Source of the DNA: a virus
Length of the DNA: 64,000 nt
Reading direction: 5' to 3' (one strand)
IMG/VR virus record: IMGVR_UViG_3300048583_000043
Location: 1 to 64,000 of that record
Part shown: one piece after another, positions 41,505 to 47,961 of the stretch
How the letters are laid out: the number at the start of each line of letters is the position of its first letter
Position numbering within the stretch: the stretch's first letter is position 1
Made by a program: the position numbers and the translations under genes
The notes under the pieces: generated by a model
Told to the model about the DNA's origin: nothing
What the model saw: only the letters and a program-made list of their open reading frames with translations
Database searches by the model: none

Positions 41505-41852
41505 CTATTCAATCCCCGGATAAACTTTTTTATCTCCGATCCAAGAAATAAACTCATCCAAATCTTCATTTGTAACAAATGAAGGCATGTACCTAAAGAT
41601 GAGGGCTTGGTATGACAGGGTTTGAGGACGTGTGTTCTGTTCTACCTCTTCAACAGTTCTGCCTTTAAGGAACATTTGGTAGAGGTGAAGAAAACGACTC
41701 TCACGAGACAGAACAACTTTTCTACGTTGTGTCTCCGACATCCAAGTGTCTGAATTGCTTGGCTTTCTTCTTAGACTCTTTTCATAATTTTTCAGTAGTC
41801 TTTGTTGAATCACCGTTGAAAGGTGAGCAATTCGCACAAGATTGTAGTTCAT
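41505..41852 (-). CDS. Unknown basic protein
   Basis: A 115-aa protein starting MNYNLVRIAHLSTVIQQRL; the ATG overlaps the stop of the membrane protein gene upstream (ATGA) after GGAGAATGGCA. Mostly helical with many Arg/Lys (KSLRRKPSNSD). Not recognised. Confidence 0.6.
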   Translation of the reverse strand: MNYNLVRIAHLSTVIQQRLLKNYEKSLRRKPSNSDTWMSETQRRKVVLSRESRFLHLYQMFLKGRTVEEVEQNTRPQTLSYQALIFRYMPSFVTNEDLDEFISWIGDKKVYPGIE

Positions 41853-42115
41853 TGCCATTCTCCATATTGAACGCAATAGCGCACAGGCATTACGGTTTTA
41901 GTTGTTTGATTGTATTGCATCATTGTATCCCATTGAACACAAGGAGGGGATTGAGATACCGCATATAAAAGAGTTGAAAACACTAAGATTGTATACACAA
42001 TTGTTATCAGTTTCCAAGGCCCCCCTTCATCAAGCCATTTATCCATTAAGAAGAAAAACAGCCAAAAAGCGCCAACAACAATAATGGCGAAGATAATTGC
42101 ACCAATAAACGTCAT
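41849..42115 (-). CDS. Membrane protein with two transmembrane helices
   Basis: An 88-aa protein: FIGAIIFAIIVVGAFWLFFFL, then KLITIVYTILVFSTLLYAV, followed by a polar C-terminus with two Cys (SPPCVQWD, VRYCVQYG). It lies directly after the secreted protein gene. The pair could modify or guard the host envelope; this is inference. Confidence 0.65.
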   Translation of the reverse strand: MTFIGAIIFAIIVVGAFWLFFFLMDKWLDEGGPWKLITIVYTILVFSTLLYAVSQSPPCVQWDTMMQYNQTTKTVMPVRYCVQYGEWQ

Positions 42116-42116
42116 A

Positions 42117-42476
42117 TTACATCCCCACATAAGGAAAAAGATAGATTGTCACAGTTTCACCATCCACTACTTCAGCTTCAGATGGGATGGCAATTAGCCC
42201 ATCAGGCGGGTAGACATAAATCAAATCTGCTTCAAGATTGCCCAAGACTAGATTGATTACTACATCTCCGTCAATTCCTTCGTTTAAAGTGAATTGATGT
42301 TCAAGTCTGATGCTATCGTCGTCACGTCTGTTGTCAAAAAAGATTTCGGCAACAGCCCCGGGTTCATTTGTCTCTTGTAATACGACATAAGACCCTCTTT
42401 CAGTGTATTGCCACATCTCTGCATAGGCAGGGAATGATGACAGGAAGAGGCAAGATGCTAGGGCAAGGCGGATCAT
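42117..42476 (-). CDS. Secreted protein with signal peptide
   Basis: A 119-aa protein with an N-terminal Sec signal (LALASCLFLSSFPAYA, likely cleavage after AYA) and a beta-rich mature part without Cys. The LxLSSFPxxA stretch resembles the signal of the protein at 37,815. The mature parts do not look alike. Likely periplasmic; function unknown. Confidence 0.68.
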   Translation of the reverse strand: MIRLALASCLFLSSFPAYAEMWQYTERGSYVVLQETNEPGAVAEIFFDNRRDDDSIRLEHQFTLNEGIDGDVVINLVLGNLEADLIYVYPPDGLIAIPSEAEVVDGETVTIYLFPYVGM

Positions 42477-42805
42477 TCGTAATCACGGACGTTGATGGGC
42501 TGCAAAACCAGCGGAACGAAGCGAGTGGCCGCCCAAGAATACAGCTTCTGCTGCAAATGAATTGCGGTCGCTTGTTCCGAATTACACTGCGGGCTTGCTT
42601 CTTTTAGGCTGGCCGTCCTACTAGGTTTCAGCCCGACATGCACGAAAAGAACAGCCTGCGTTTCGGGGTGGCAGACCCACCAGCGATTGTGGTAGGTGAT
42701 GCAGATGCCAGTGGCTTTCAGCCAGTCTTGCTCCGGCATCCAGATCAAGCGCGGATCAAACATCTTCGCCACGTCCTCCAGCGACTTCACGCGGTAGGTT
42801 TTCAT
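42473..42805 (-). CDS. Unknown protein, GC-rich block
   Basis: A 110-aa protein starting MKTYRVKSLEDVAKMF, with Trp-rich middle (NRWWVCHPETQAVLF). ATG at 42,805 overlaps the previous stop (ATGA). Codon use is much GC-richer than upstream genes, marking the left side of a GC-rich block. Not recognised. Confidence 0.6.
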   Translation of the reverse strand: MKTYRVKSLEDVAKMFDPRLIWMPEQDWLKATGICITYHNRWWVCHPETQAVLFVHVGLKPSRTASLKEASPQCNSEQATAIHLQQKLYSWAATRFVPLVLQPINVRDYE

Positions 42806-43188
42806 TCGTCGGCCTCGCGGGGTTGAAGGGCGGTGCGGGCGCGGCGAAAGTCGCCAAGCGGCAGAACCCACCGCAGATCATCTTTGCCGCTCCCCATGCT
42901 GATTTTCAGGTTGTCGGGCTGGTGAAAGTAGTTACCCTGCAATGCCTCAGCGAATGGCCGCAGCGCATCCCGCAGCCGCAGCACCTCGGCGGCAAGGTCG
43001 GGGGCGAGGGCGATGAGGCGGGCGTTGTCAGCGACATTCGGCCATCTGCACTCTGCGATGATGTCAACAACCATGCCCCATGTCTGATCATCCGCATCGC
43101 TGCGGATGCCCACCTCGCCGACCGTATTCCAGCCCCACGGCCCCTTCGTCGCCCGCGCCAGCAGGTCGCGCAGTTCTTCGTCGGTCAT
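42802..43188 (-). CDS. Unknown protein of a common phage/prophage type
   Basis: A 128-aa protein starting MTDEELRDLLARATKGPWGW, with ADNARLIALAPDLAAEVLRL (about 55-74). This phrase set (KGPW..., NARLIALAPD) is common in ead/Ea22-like and related prophage proteins of Proteobacteria. The function is unknown. Strong GC-rich codon use suggests recent origin from a GC-rich prophage or host. Confidence 0.7.
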   Translation of the reverse strand: MTDEELRDLLARATKGPWGWNTVGEVGIRSDADDQTWGMVVDIIAECRWPNVADNARLIALAPDLAAEVLRLRDALRPFAEALQGNYFHQPDNLKISMGSGKDDLRWVLPLGDFRRARTALQPREADE

Positions 43189-43325
43189 TTCATTCTCTCA
43201 CAGACAGAGATTTGCGATTGAACATCAAGGCACCCTGCCATCATGTTGACAGTCCACACCATTGATGAGACGTAAAGAAGGCACGTCAAAACTGATGCGC
43301 CTAGGATTATGACAGGAAGGGGCAT
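43185..43325 (-). CDS. 46-aa single-pass membrane peptide
   Basis: GGAGGAATA precedes the ATG and both ends overlap neighbours (TAATG and ATGA). The first half is one hydrophobic helix (PVIILGASVLTCLLYVSS), then a polar tail with Cys. It is very likely translated; role unknown. Confidence 0.6.
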   Translation of the reverse strand: MPLPVIILGASVLTCLLYVSSMVWTVNMMAGCLDVQSQISVCERMK

Positions 43326-43579
43326 TATTCCTCCACAGGGCTTGCGTCAAACCCCACACCTGGGTTGAATGGTGTGAGTTTCTTTGCAAAAGAAAGAGCT
43401 TCTTCGTAGCTGTCGTATGTTTCTTTGTATTCGTTTCTAAGACCAGCAATGTCCAATGTTGCTCCTGTGTAAGAAACATCACCAGGAAGTCTACTGTTTT
43501 TGTGAACAACATACTTCATCATCTTCTCCATAAAGTTGCCTTCCACAAGAAACTTCCTAAGGGCGCTAGAAAGTTTCAT
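43325..43579 (-). CDS. Small unknown protein
   Basis: An 84-aa protein starting MKLSSALRKFLVEGNFMEK; mixed composition ending DASPVEE, with GTGGAGGAA at its end serving the next gene. Not recognised. Confidence 0.55.
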   Translation of the reverse strand: MKLSSALRKFLVEGNFMEKMMKYVVHKNSRLPGDVSYTGATLDIAGLRNEYKETYDSYEEALSFAKKLTPFNPGVGFDASPVEE

Positions 43580-43616
43580 GAAGAAAGGAGCAGTTTAACG
43601 TCATGCTCAGGACAAC

Positions 43617-43663
43617 AAAGACTTTTCTGCCATCAACAAACAAGGTTGATGGTTCTAGTCTTT
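43617..43663 (-). terminator. Hairpin downstream of the 43,655 gene
   Basis: CCATCAAC (43,630-43,637) pairs perfectly with GTTGATGG (43,645-43,652), and AAAGACT/AGTCTTT flank it. The outer arm overlaps the end of the gene at 43,655-43,900. Terminator or mRNA 3'-end stabiliser. Confidence 0.5.
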
Positions 43664-43900
43664 GTTTTTCAAAACCACGTCATACCCCATGCTGTTGGCC
43701 ACTTCTGTCAGATAGCGGACAGCAAACTCAAAGGTGACTTCCTTCCTATGGAGGAGCCCATTTTCGTCCAAGATATTGTATTCCGTGATTTCCTTGGCCA
43801 AGAACATGGCAGCGATGGAATTGGGGCGGCGGTCGGGCTTTTTTGTAACCTTGGCCAAGATGTCGCCGAGGTTCTGCTCTTGCGGTTTGATAACGAACAT
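43655..43900 (-). CDS. Small unknown protein
   Basis: An 81-aa protein; ATG at 43,900 is chosen because AGGAGGACAAAAA precedes it. It reads MFVIKPQEQNLGDILAKV and contains SIAAMFLAKEITEYNIL. Not recognised. Confidence 0.62.
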   Translation of the reverse strand: MFVIKPQEQNLGDILAKVTKKPDRRPNSIAAMFLAKEITEYNILDENGLLHRKEVTFEFAVRYLTEVANSMGYDVVLKNKD

Positions 43901-44018
43901 TTTTTGTCCTCCTATGTTTTGCTTAGTATAAACACGCTCAATCCTTTGGGACATTTTATGTCAGCATTGGTAGAGGATGACGTGTTTATACAAAACAAAT
44001 GATGCGGGAGGGCTTTTG

Positions 44019-44116
44019 TGACAGGAGGGGAAGGCTTTCACCTTCCCCCGCTAACACAATTGACGTTGTGTTAGCTAAAGGGGGCGGACTGATGTAAGGG
44101 CCAAACGCCCCCCTTT
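44019..44116. terminator. Three consecutive hairpins after the 44,125 gene
   Basis: GGGGAAGG/CCTTCCCC (44,027-44,048), CTAACACAA/TTGTGTTAG (44,051-44,074, perfect) and AAAGGGGGCG/CGCCCCCCTTT (44,077-44,116) follow one another. On the minus strand they lie directly after the gene ending at 44,125 and would stop or process that transcript. A copy of TGACAGGA is at 44,019. Confidence 0.6.
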
Positions 44117-44124
44117 GTTGCAGA

Positions 44125-44730
44125 TCAGTGGGCAGGTTCACCGTCGATCAGGGCAGGCGCACCAGTGCGGCCTTCGACAGAGCGACGAGTCACCTCTTTC
44201 GTGATGGCGTTCAACAGGTCGGCCATGGTGAAGTCGGCAGACGTGATCCGCTCCAACGAGTCGACAACAGAGGCAGCCTTCTTTGCAACAGCCTTGTCAT
44301 CGACAAGCTTCTTGGGGGCAGCCGGGGCCTTCGGGTCAAGGTCTTTCAGGTCTTTGTAGAGTCCGGCATCGTCCCACCCCTTGCCAGCCTTGACAGCGTC
44401 GCGGATCTTCGCATAGCTGTTGCTCTTGGCCAGGTTGACATGATGACCGTCCACCTTGGCCGGGAAATTGTCCCAAACAATCGACAGCTTGTCCTTGCTG
44501 GCCTTCACACCAACAGTGCCATTGAAGGCAATGCGCAGCATCCTTGCCACCCTGCCCCGCAAGGCTGCATCATTGCGGATGTGCCCGACAAAACGCAGGA
44601 ACGGGTCGGCGTTCTTGTGGCTGCCAATTTGGGCAAAGCAGTCATTCAAAACTGCCAGCCCTGTTGCGCTGTTTTGTTTCCGTTCGGAAAACAGGGTGTC
44701 AACGCGCCCCATAAGATCAACCTTCGCCAT
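44125..44730 (-). CDS. Unknown protein of the GC-rich block
   Basis: A 201-aa protein with GC-rich codons, starting MAKVDLMGRVDTLFSERKQ. It has helical segments with many Ala/Lys/Asp (LKDLDPKAPAAPKKLVDDK) and a Gly-Arg-rich end. Flanked by hairpin clusters on both sides, it appears separately transcribed, possibly early. Not recognised. Confidence 0.65.
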   Translation of the reverse strand: MAKVDLMGRVDTLFSERKQNSATGLAVLNDCFAQIGSHKNADPFLRFVGHIRNDAALRGRVARMLRIAFNGTVGVKASKDKLSIVWDNFPAKVDGHHVNLAKSNSYAKIRDAVKAGKGWDDAGLYKDLKDLDPKAPAAPKKLVDDKAVAKKAASVVDSLERITSADFTMADLLNAITKEVTRRSVEGRTGAPALIDGEPAH

Positions 44731-45416
44731 TTGGGAATCTCCATATCTGGCAACCGGGAATTGCCCGGCTCAATCAAGGGAAAACCCTTGCAATGGGAAC
44801 GGGCAAAGCACGTCCACCCGTTCCGCATAAAAGGATTCTCATTGCACAATGACATGCAACGCCACCAATAGGCAGCGCCATATCCTAAATCAGTTAGCCT
44901 TTAGCCTTAGCTATGGTAGCATACTAGCGTATGCCACGGCCTGTCTGACGACAGCCAGCCTTGTCCCGATTTATTTGATTGTGTCAATCTGTTTTGAGTC
45001 AAGGCTTTGATATGCCTTAACGTCAAGGGCGATTGCCCCCTTTCCATGTCACGGCGCATTGGCCGATTCCCCCCTTTAATGAAAGGCTTGCTGTCCGGCT
45101 TATGTGACAGGAAGTCACAGCGAATCTTACACAAGCCTAACCTATCGGCTGGACATGAGGCTTTTATCTAGGCTTCCCCCTAGGGCAAATAACACTAGCC
45201 GAGTCTGTATCAATGGACAGCATAACACTTGGCTGTTGCAGGGGCTAATCCGTCAGGATTGCACCTAGCCTTATGTCACGCAGGTGCGTTCTGTTGAACG
45301 CTTCCCCCATGATACAGCATGACTCGGCATTGAGTCACCTGCGGATTATCAATGGCCTTCTAGGTTTGCGCCTAGTCAACCGTCATGGCAAACCGTATAA
45401 CGATTCGCCAAAAGAG
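44731..45416. other. Gene-poor, hairpin-rich region
   Basis: No convincing gene is seen. The stretch holds a series of short perfect inverted repeats: GCATAC-TAGC-GTATGC (44,919-44,934), TGTGAC-AGGAA-GTCACA (45,103-45,119), GCGTTC-TGTT-GAACGC (45,286-45,301) and CTAGG-TTTGCG-CCTAG (45,360-45,375), plus repeats of TTAGCC/CCTAGCC. It could contain promoters or operators for the early unit, or an origin. Confidence 0.5.
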
Positions 45417-45791
45417 TCAACCAATCTTGCGCCGTTCGATTATCACGGCGCGCGGTTTCTTGCTTGGCCATGGGGTGGCCTTGCCTGTCGGCGGAAGGGC
45501 CTTGCGGCTTTCCCCCTTGGGCTGATTCGCAACATAGCGAATTGCGCCGTCATTGTCAATCGTCTTGACCGTGCCAGCATCCGGCCCTTGTTCCCCCCGC
45601 CATGTCACAATCCTGCGATTGACGCGGATGGACTCAAGCTTGCCTTCCTCATTGCGGATCAAGGCTTCCTCGCCATGATCCAAAGTGTGCCCGCGACCAC
45701 GGCCGTTGCCATGCCAGACAGATAGCTTGTCAGCCGATGACCTTGCGCGGCCTATGCGTTGGGCTTCAACGGCCCATTGATTCTGTTTCAT
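45417..45791 (-). CDS. Unknown basic protein, first gene of the minus-strand unit
   Basis: A 124-aa GC-rich gene starting MKQNQWAVEAQRIGRARSS; GGGAAAGGGAC precedes the ATG. The middle looks like a small beta domain (RIVTWRGEQGPDAGTVKTI, a KOW- or SH3-like pattern) and the end is Lys/Arg/Pro-rich. As the promoter-nearest minus gene it may be an early host-takeover protein. The function is not recognised. Confidence 0.5.
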   Translation of the reverse strand: MKQNQWAVEAQRIGRARSSADKLSVWHGNGRGRGHTLDHGEEALIRNEEGKLESIRVNRRIVTWRGEQGPDAGTVKTIDNDGAIRYVANQPKGESRKALPPTGKATPWPSKKPRAVIIERRKIG

Positions 45792-46656
45792 GTCCCTTTC
45801 CCGTTCCGTTGTCTGTTTCCATGGCCCTTTATCCCCCGAATCGCCAAGGGATGCAACCCCTTGAAACAATTATCACGAAAGCGTGATAACGCCCCCCTCG
45901 CGCGTGACATGCGCGCGCAAGCGCACACACATGCACACATTTTCGGGCATATAGATTCGCACGCGCGCGTTGCACGAATGAGCTTGCAAAGCAAGCGATA
46001 AATTTTTGATGAAAAAACAGGCATGGTAACGCATTGTGACAGGAAGGTATGATTCAATGAAATGTCGTGATGTAATGTTATGAGGTAACACACAAGGGCT
46101 AGTGGGTGGAGGGGGGAGAATCACATATGAAAAACCGATTCCCGTCACCAGCATGTCAAGGCGATTTTTTACAGGGGTGTCCCGCCCAAACCGTTAGACG
46201 CGCTGTAGCACCCCTGCCATGAAGCCTGCGAAGGTATGCGTTAGGGTCATGCCAGCTATGCACCCAGGACATAGAACGAATCAGGAACATGGTGTGCAGA
46301 AATGAATAAATAATTATTTGTCAAGGGGTTGACACGATTTTCCTAGTGAGTGTTGCTGATTCGCAACAGGGAAACGACCGGGGGTATGGGCCAAGGGGGG
46401 TAGGGGCGTTGTTGTATACAACCTCCGCCAAAAAATTTGGAAAAAATAGTGTTAACCACTCTCGTAAAAAGGAGCAGATAGTACATCCCCCTCCCCTTTC
46501 CAAGAAGAATGCCCCGTAGAGGCCGTGGGAGGGCCCTTAGAGAGCCTCTGAGCGTCCAGATAGGGGGAGATAGCCCAAACATTTAGAGGCCCTCCTAGGG
46601 GCATTTTTAGAGGGACAGAGGAGAAAACTAAAATCTTCCTTTTTTCATCTTCTTTC
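45792..46656. other. Long non-coding region between the divergent units
   Basis: No gene is supported. It contains the perfect hairpins TTATCACG-AAAG-CGTGATAA (45,870-45,889) and GCTTGC-AAA-GCAAGC (45,982-45,996), an alternating purine-pyrimidine tract (about 45,908-45,940), CAGGGGTG/CACCCCTG arms (46,172-46,216), TTGTCAAGGGGTTGACA near 46,319, and long imperfect GC-rich arms around 46,508-46,610 (AATGCCCC with GGGGCATT). It is probably regulatory and may hold early promoters. Confidence 0.5.
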
Positions 46657-46675
46657 TGTCGCCTTTTGGGCGACA
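46657..46675. terminator. Short GC hairpin
   Basis: GTCGCC pairs with GGCGAC across TTTT. It is the first of four hairpins in 200 bases upstream of the late genes. Confidence 0.5.
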
Positions 46676-46684
46676 TTATGAGGA

Positions 46685-46706
46685 AAAAGGACATTTTTGT
46701 CCTTTT
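46685..46706. terminator. Bidirectional terminator hairpin
   Basis: AAAAGGACA pairs perfectly with TGTCCTTTT across TTTT; A- and T-runs on both sides allow termination in both directions. Confidence 0.75.
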
Positions 46707-46756
46707 GACGATTATTATCTAAAAATAGTTTTATTAAAAATCAGTTAGTTATAAAA

Positions 46757-46782
46757 AAGGCGTAAATAAATTTACGCCCTTT
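46757..46782. terminator. Bidirectional terminator hairpin
   Basis: GGCGTAAA pairs with TTTACGCC across TAAA; AAAAAA lies to the left and CTTTT to the right. Confidence 0.78.
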
Positions 46783-46794
46783 TGTCACAAACAG

Positions 46795-46817
46795 GGTGTT
46801 TTTAGCGTATATATAAG
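46795..46817. promoter_or_regulatory. Promoter-like element shared with 36,382-36,404
   Basis: GTTTTTAGCGTATATATAAG lies here. Over 23 bases it matches the element at 36,382-36,404 at 20 positions. TATATATA resembles a -10 box and is palindromic, so direction is unclear. On the plus strand it would fire toward the late genes, with a terminator-like hairpin starting about 18 bases further on. Confidence 0.5.
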
Positions 46818-46834
46818 TGAAAGGGAAATTTTTT

Positions 46835-46855
46835 GCGTTCTTCGGAACGTTTTTT
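46835..46855 (+). terminator. UUCG-loop terminator in the late leader
   Basis: CGTTC-TTCG-GAACG is followed by six T. A terminator-like hairpin this soon after a promoter-like element and before the first late gene could attenuate late transcription. Confidence 0.7.
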
Positions 46856-46859
46856 ACCC

Positions 46860-46990
46860 TCCTCCGGTTCCATATATAATATAATATGAGTGAGCGTGAT
46901 GCGAACCATATAAGGAGCTATAGGGCGACGTGATATATACGAGCGCAGCGAGTATATATAATACATTATTATACGGCTCTTCCACGGGCT
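46860..46990 (+). promoter_or_regulatory. AT-rich leader with inverted repeats before the late operon
   Basis: Perfect 8-bp arms ATATATAC/GTATATAT lie at 46,933-46,959, with GAGCGCAGCGA between them. A second block has GGTTC...GAACC around CATATATAATATAATATG. AT-rich boxes spaced this way could hold late promoters or a repressor/sigma binding site. Confidence 0.45.
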
Positions 46991-47005
46991 TTCAAGGAGA
47001 ATAAT

Positions 47006-47422
47006 ATGGCGACATTCAAGGAAGCCTTTAGAGCGGCTAGAAACGCAGGGAAGGCAACATTCACATGGAATGGGAAAAAATACACCACCGAAATGGCTGG
47101 TGAAACACAGACATCCTCAAATCGTCCTCGTAGACGACCTGCTTCAGCCCCCACCTCTAGTCCCCGTCCTAGGGCTCGTCCTTCAAGAGCTAGTGGTGAA
47201 GCAAGAGGACGTAATGCTTCTCCTCCTGCTTCGGCTTCCCGTTCACAATCAAAGAGCAACTATGCCACTGGTGGTAATTCTCTTTTGAACAGGGCATTGG
47301 CTGCTGTTCGTAGAGGGGGCACTAGTGGAGATATCCAGACAGCAAAAGATGCTTCCTCTGGTCGTAGAGAGCAAACATCAGCCGCCCGCTATCAGCGTGG
47401 AGCTACAGGGCCTCGGAGATAA
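47006..47422 (+). CDS. Basic late protein, possibly DNA-associated virion protein
   Basis: A 138-aa protein. The first 30 residues (FKEAFRAARNAGKATFTWNG, then KKYTTEM) form a short domain often seen at the N-terminus of small phage late proteins. The rest is Arg/Ser/Ala/Pro-rich and disordered. AAGGAGAATAAT precedes the ATG. Probably binds DNA or heads; function not established. Confidence 0.62.
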   Translation: MATFKEAFRAARNAGKATFTWNGKKYTTEMAGETQTSSNRPRRRPASAPTSSPRPRARPSRASGEARGRNASPPASASRSQSKSNYATGGNSLLNRALAAVRRGGTSGDIQTAKDASSGRREQTSAARYQRGATGPRR

Positions 47423-47424
47423 TT

Positions 47425-47694
47425 ATGAGAGCACCAACTAAATACAAAAGGCCTGTTCCAGCAGCGGCAGTTAGAGCCGGGCAAAGAATTAAAGCTCGTC
47501 AAGGGGCTGCTATCAGCGATCTTACAAGGGTTTCTCCTGAAAATGTAGGAAGGGCTAGGGCACGAGCAGGAATGAGAGCTTCTAGAGAAGGGGGCACTTA
47601 TGGAGAAGGTCGTAATCTCTCTCCTAATTCTGCAAGACGTAGGGTAGAAGCTAGAGCAGAGGCTAGGGAAGCTTTTAGTAAAAAGAAGAAATAA
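47425..47694 (+). CDS. Basic small late protein
   Basis: An 89-aa Arg/Ala-rich protein (AAVRAGQRIKARQGAAISD, ending EAFSKKKK). It starts two bases after the previous gene and abuts the next. Not recognised; composition suggests nucleic-acid binding. Confidence 0.58.
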   Translation: MRAPTKYKRPVPAAAVRAGQRIKARQGAAISDLTRVSPENVGRARARAGMRASREGGTYGEGRNLSPNSARRRVEARAEAREAFSKKKK

Positions 47695-47961
47695 ATGGCC
47701 ACCCCTGCATGGACAAGAAAAGAAGGGAAAAATCCTAAGGGTGGATTAAACGCCAAAGGAAGGGCTGCTTATAATAGAGCCAATCCGGGAAAGCCTGGAT
47801 TAAAACCTCCCGCTCCCAATCCTAAGACGAAGAAGGATAGTGGGAGGAGAAAAAGTTTTTGTGCCAGAATGTCTGGAATGAAAAAGAAGCTTACCAGCGC
47901 AAAGACAAGGAATGATCCCAATTCTCGTATTAACAAGTCTCTTCGTGCGTGGAATTGCTAA
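47695..47961 (+). CDS. DUF6321-like small basic protein
   Basis: An 88-aa protein with the phrase KEGKNPKGGLNAKGRAAYNR (9-28), RRKSFCARMSGMKKKL (about 51-66) and the end LRAWNC. This pattern is widespread in podovirus and other phage structural regions (DUF6321-type) but has no known function. It directly precedes the long fibre gene. Confidence 0.75.
   Translation: MATPAWTRKEGKNPKGGLNAKGRAAYNRANPGKPGLKPPAPNPKTKKDSGRRKSFCARMSGMKKKLTSAKTRNDPNSRINKSLRAWNC

Noticed and set aside
45273-45725. Plus-strand open frame in the control region
   Set aside because: It opposes the minus-strand gene at 45,417-45,791 and hairpins, with no ribosome site and an unlikely composition.
47006-47961. Histone-like proteins
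   Set aside because: The three genes are basic but lack histone or HU folds; only the third fits a known small phage family.
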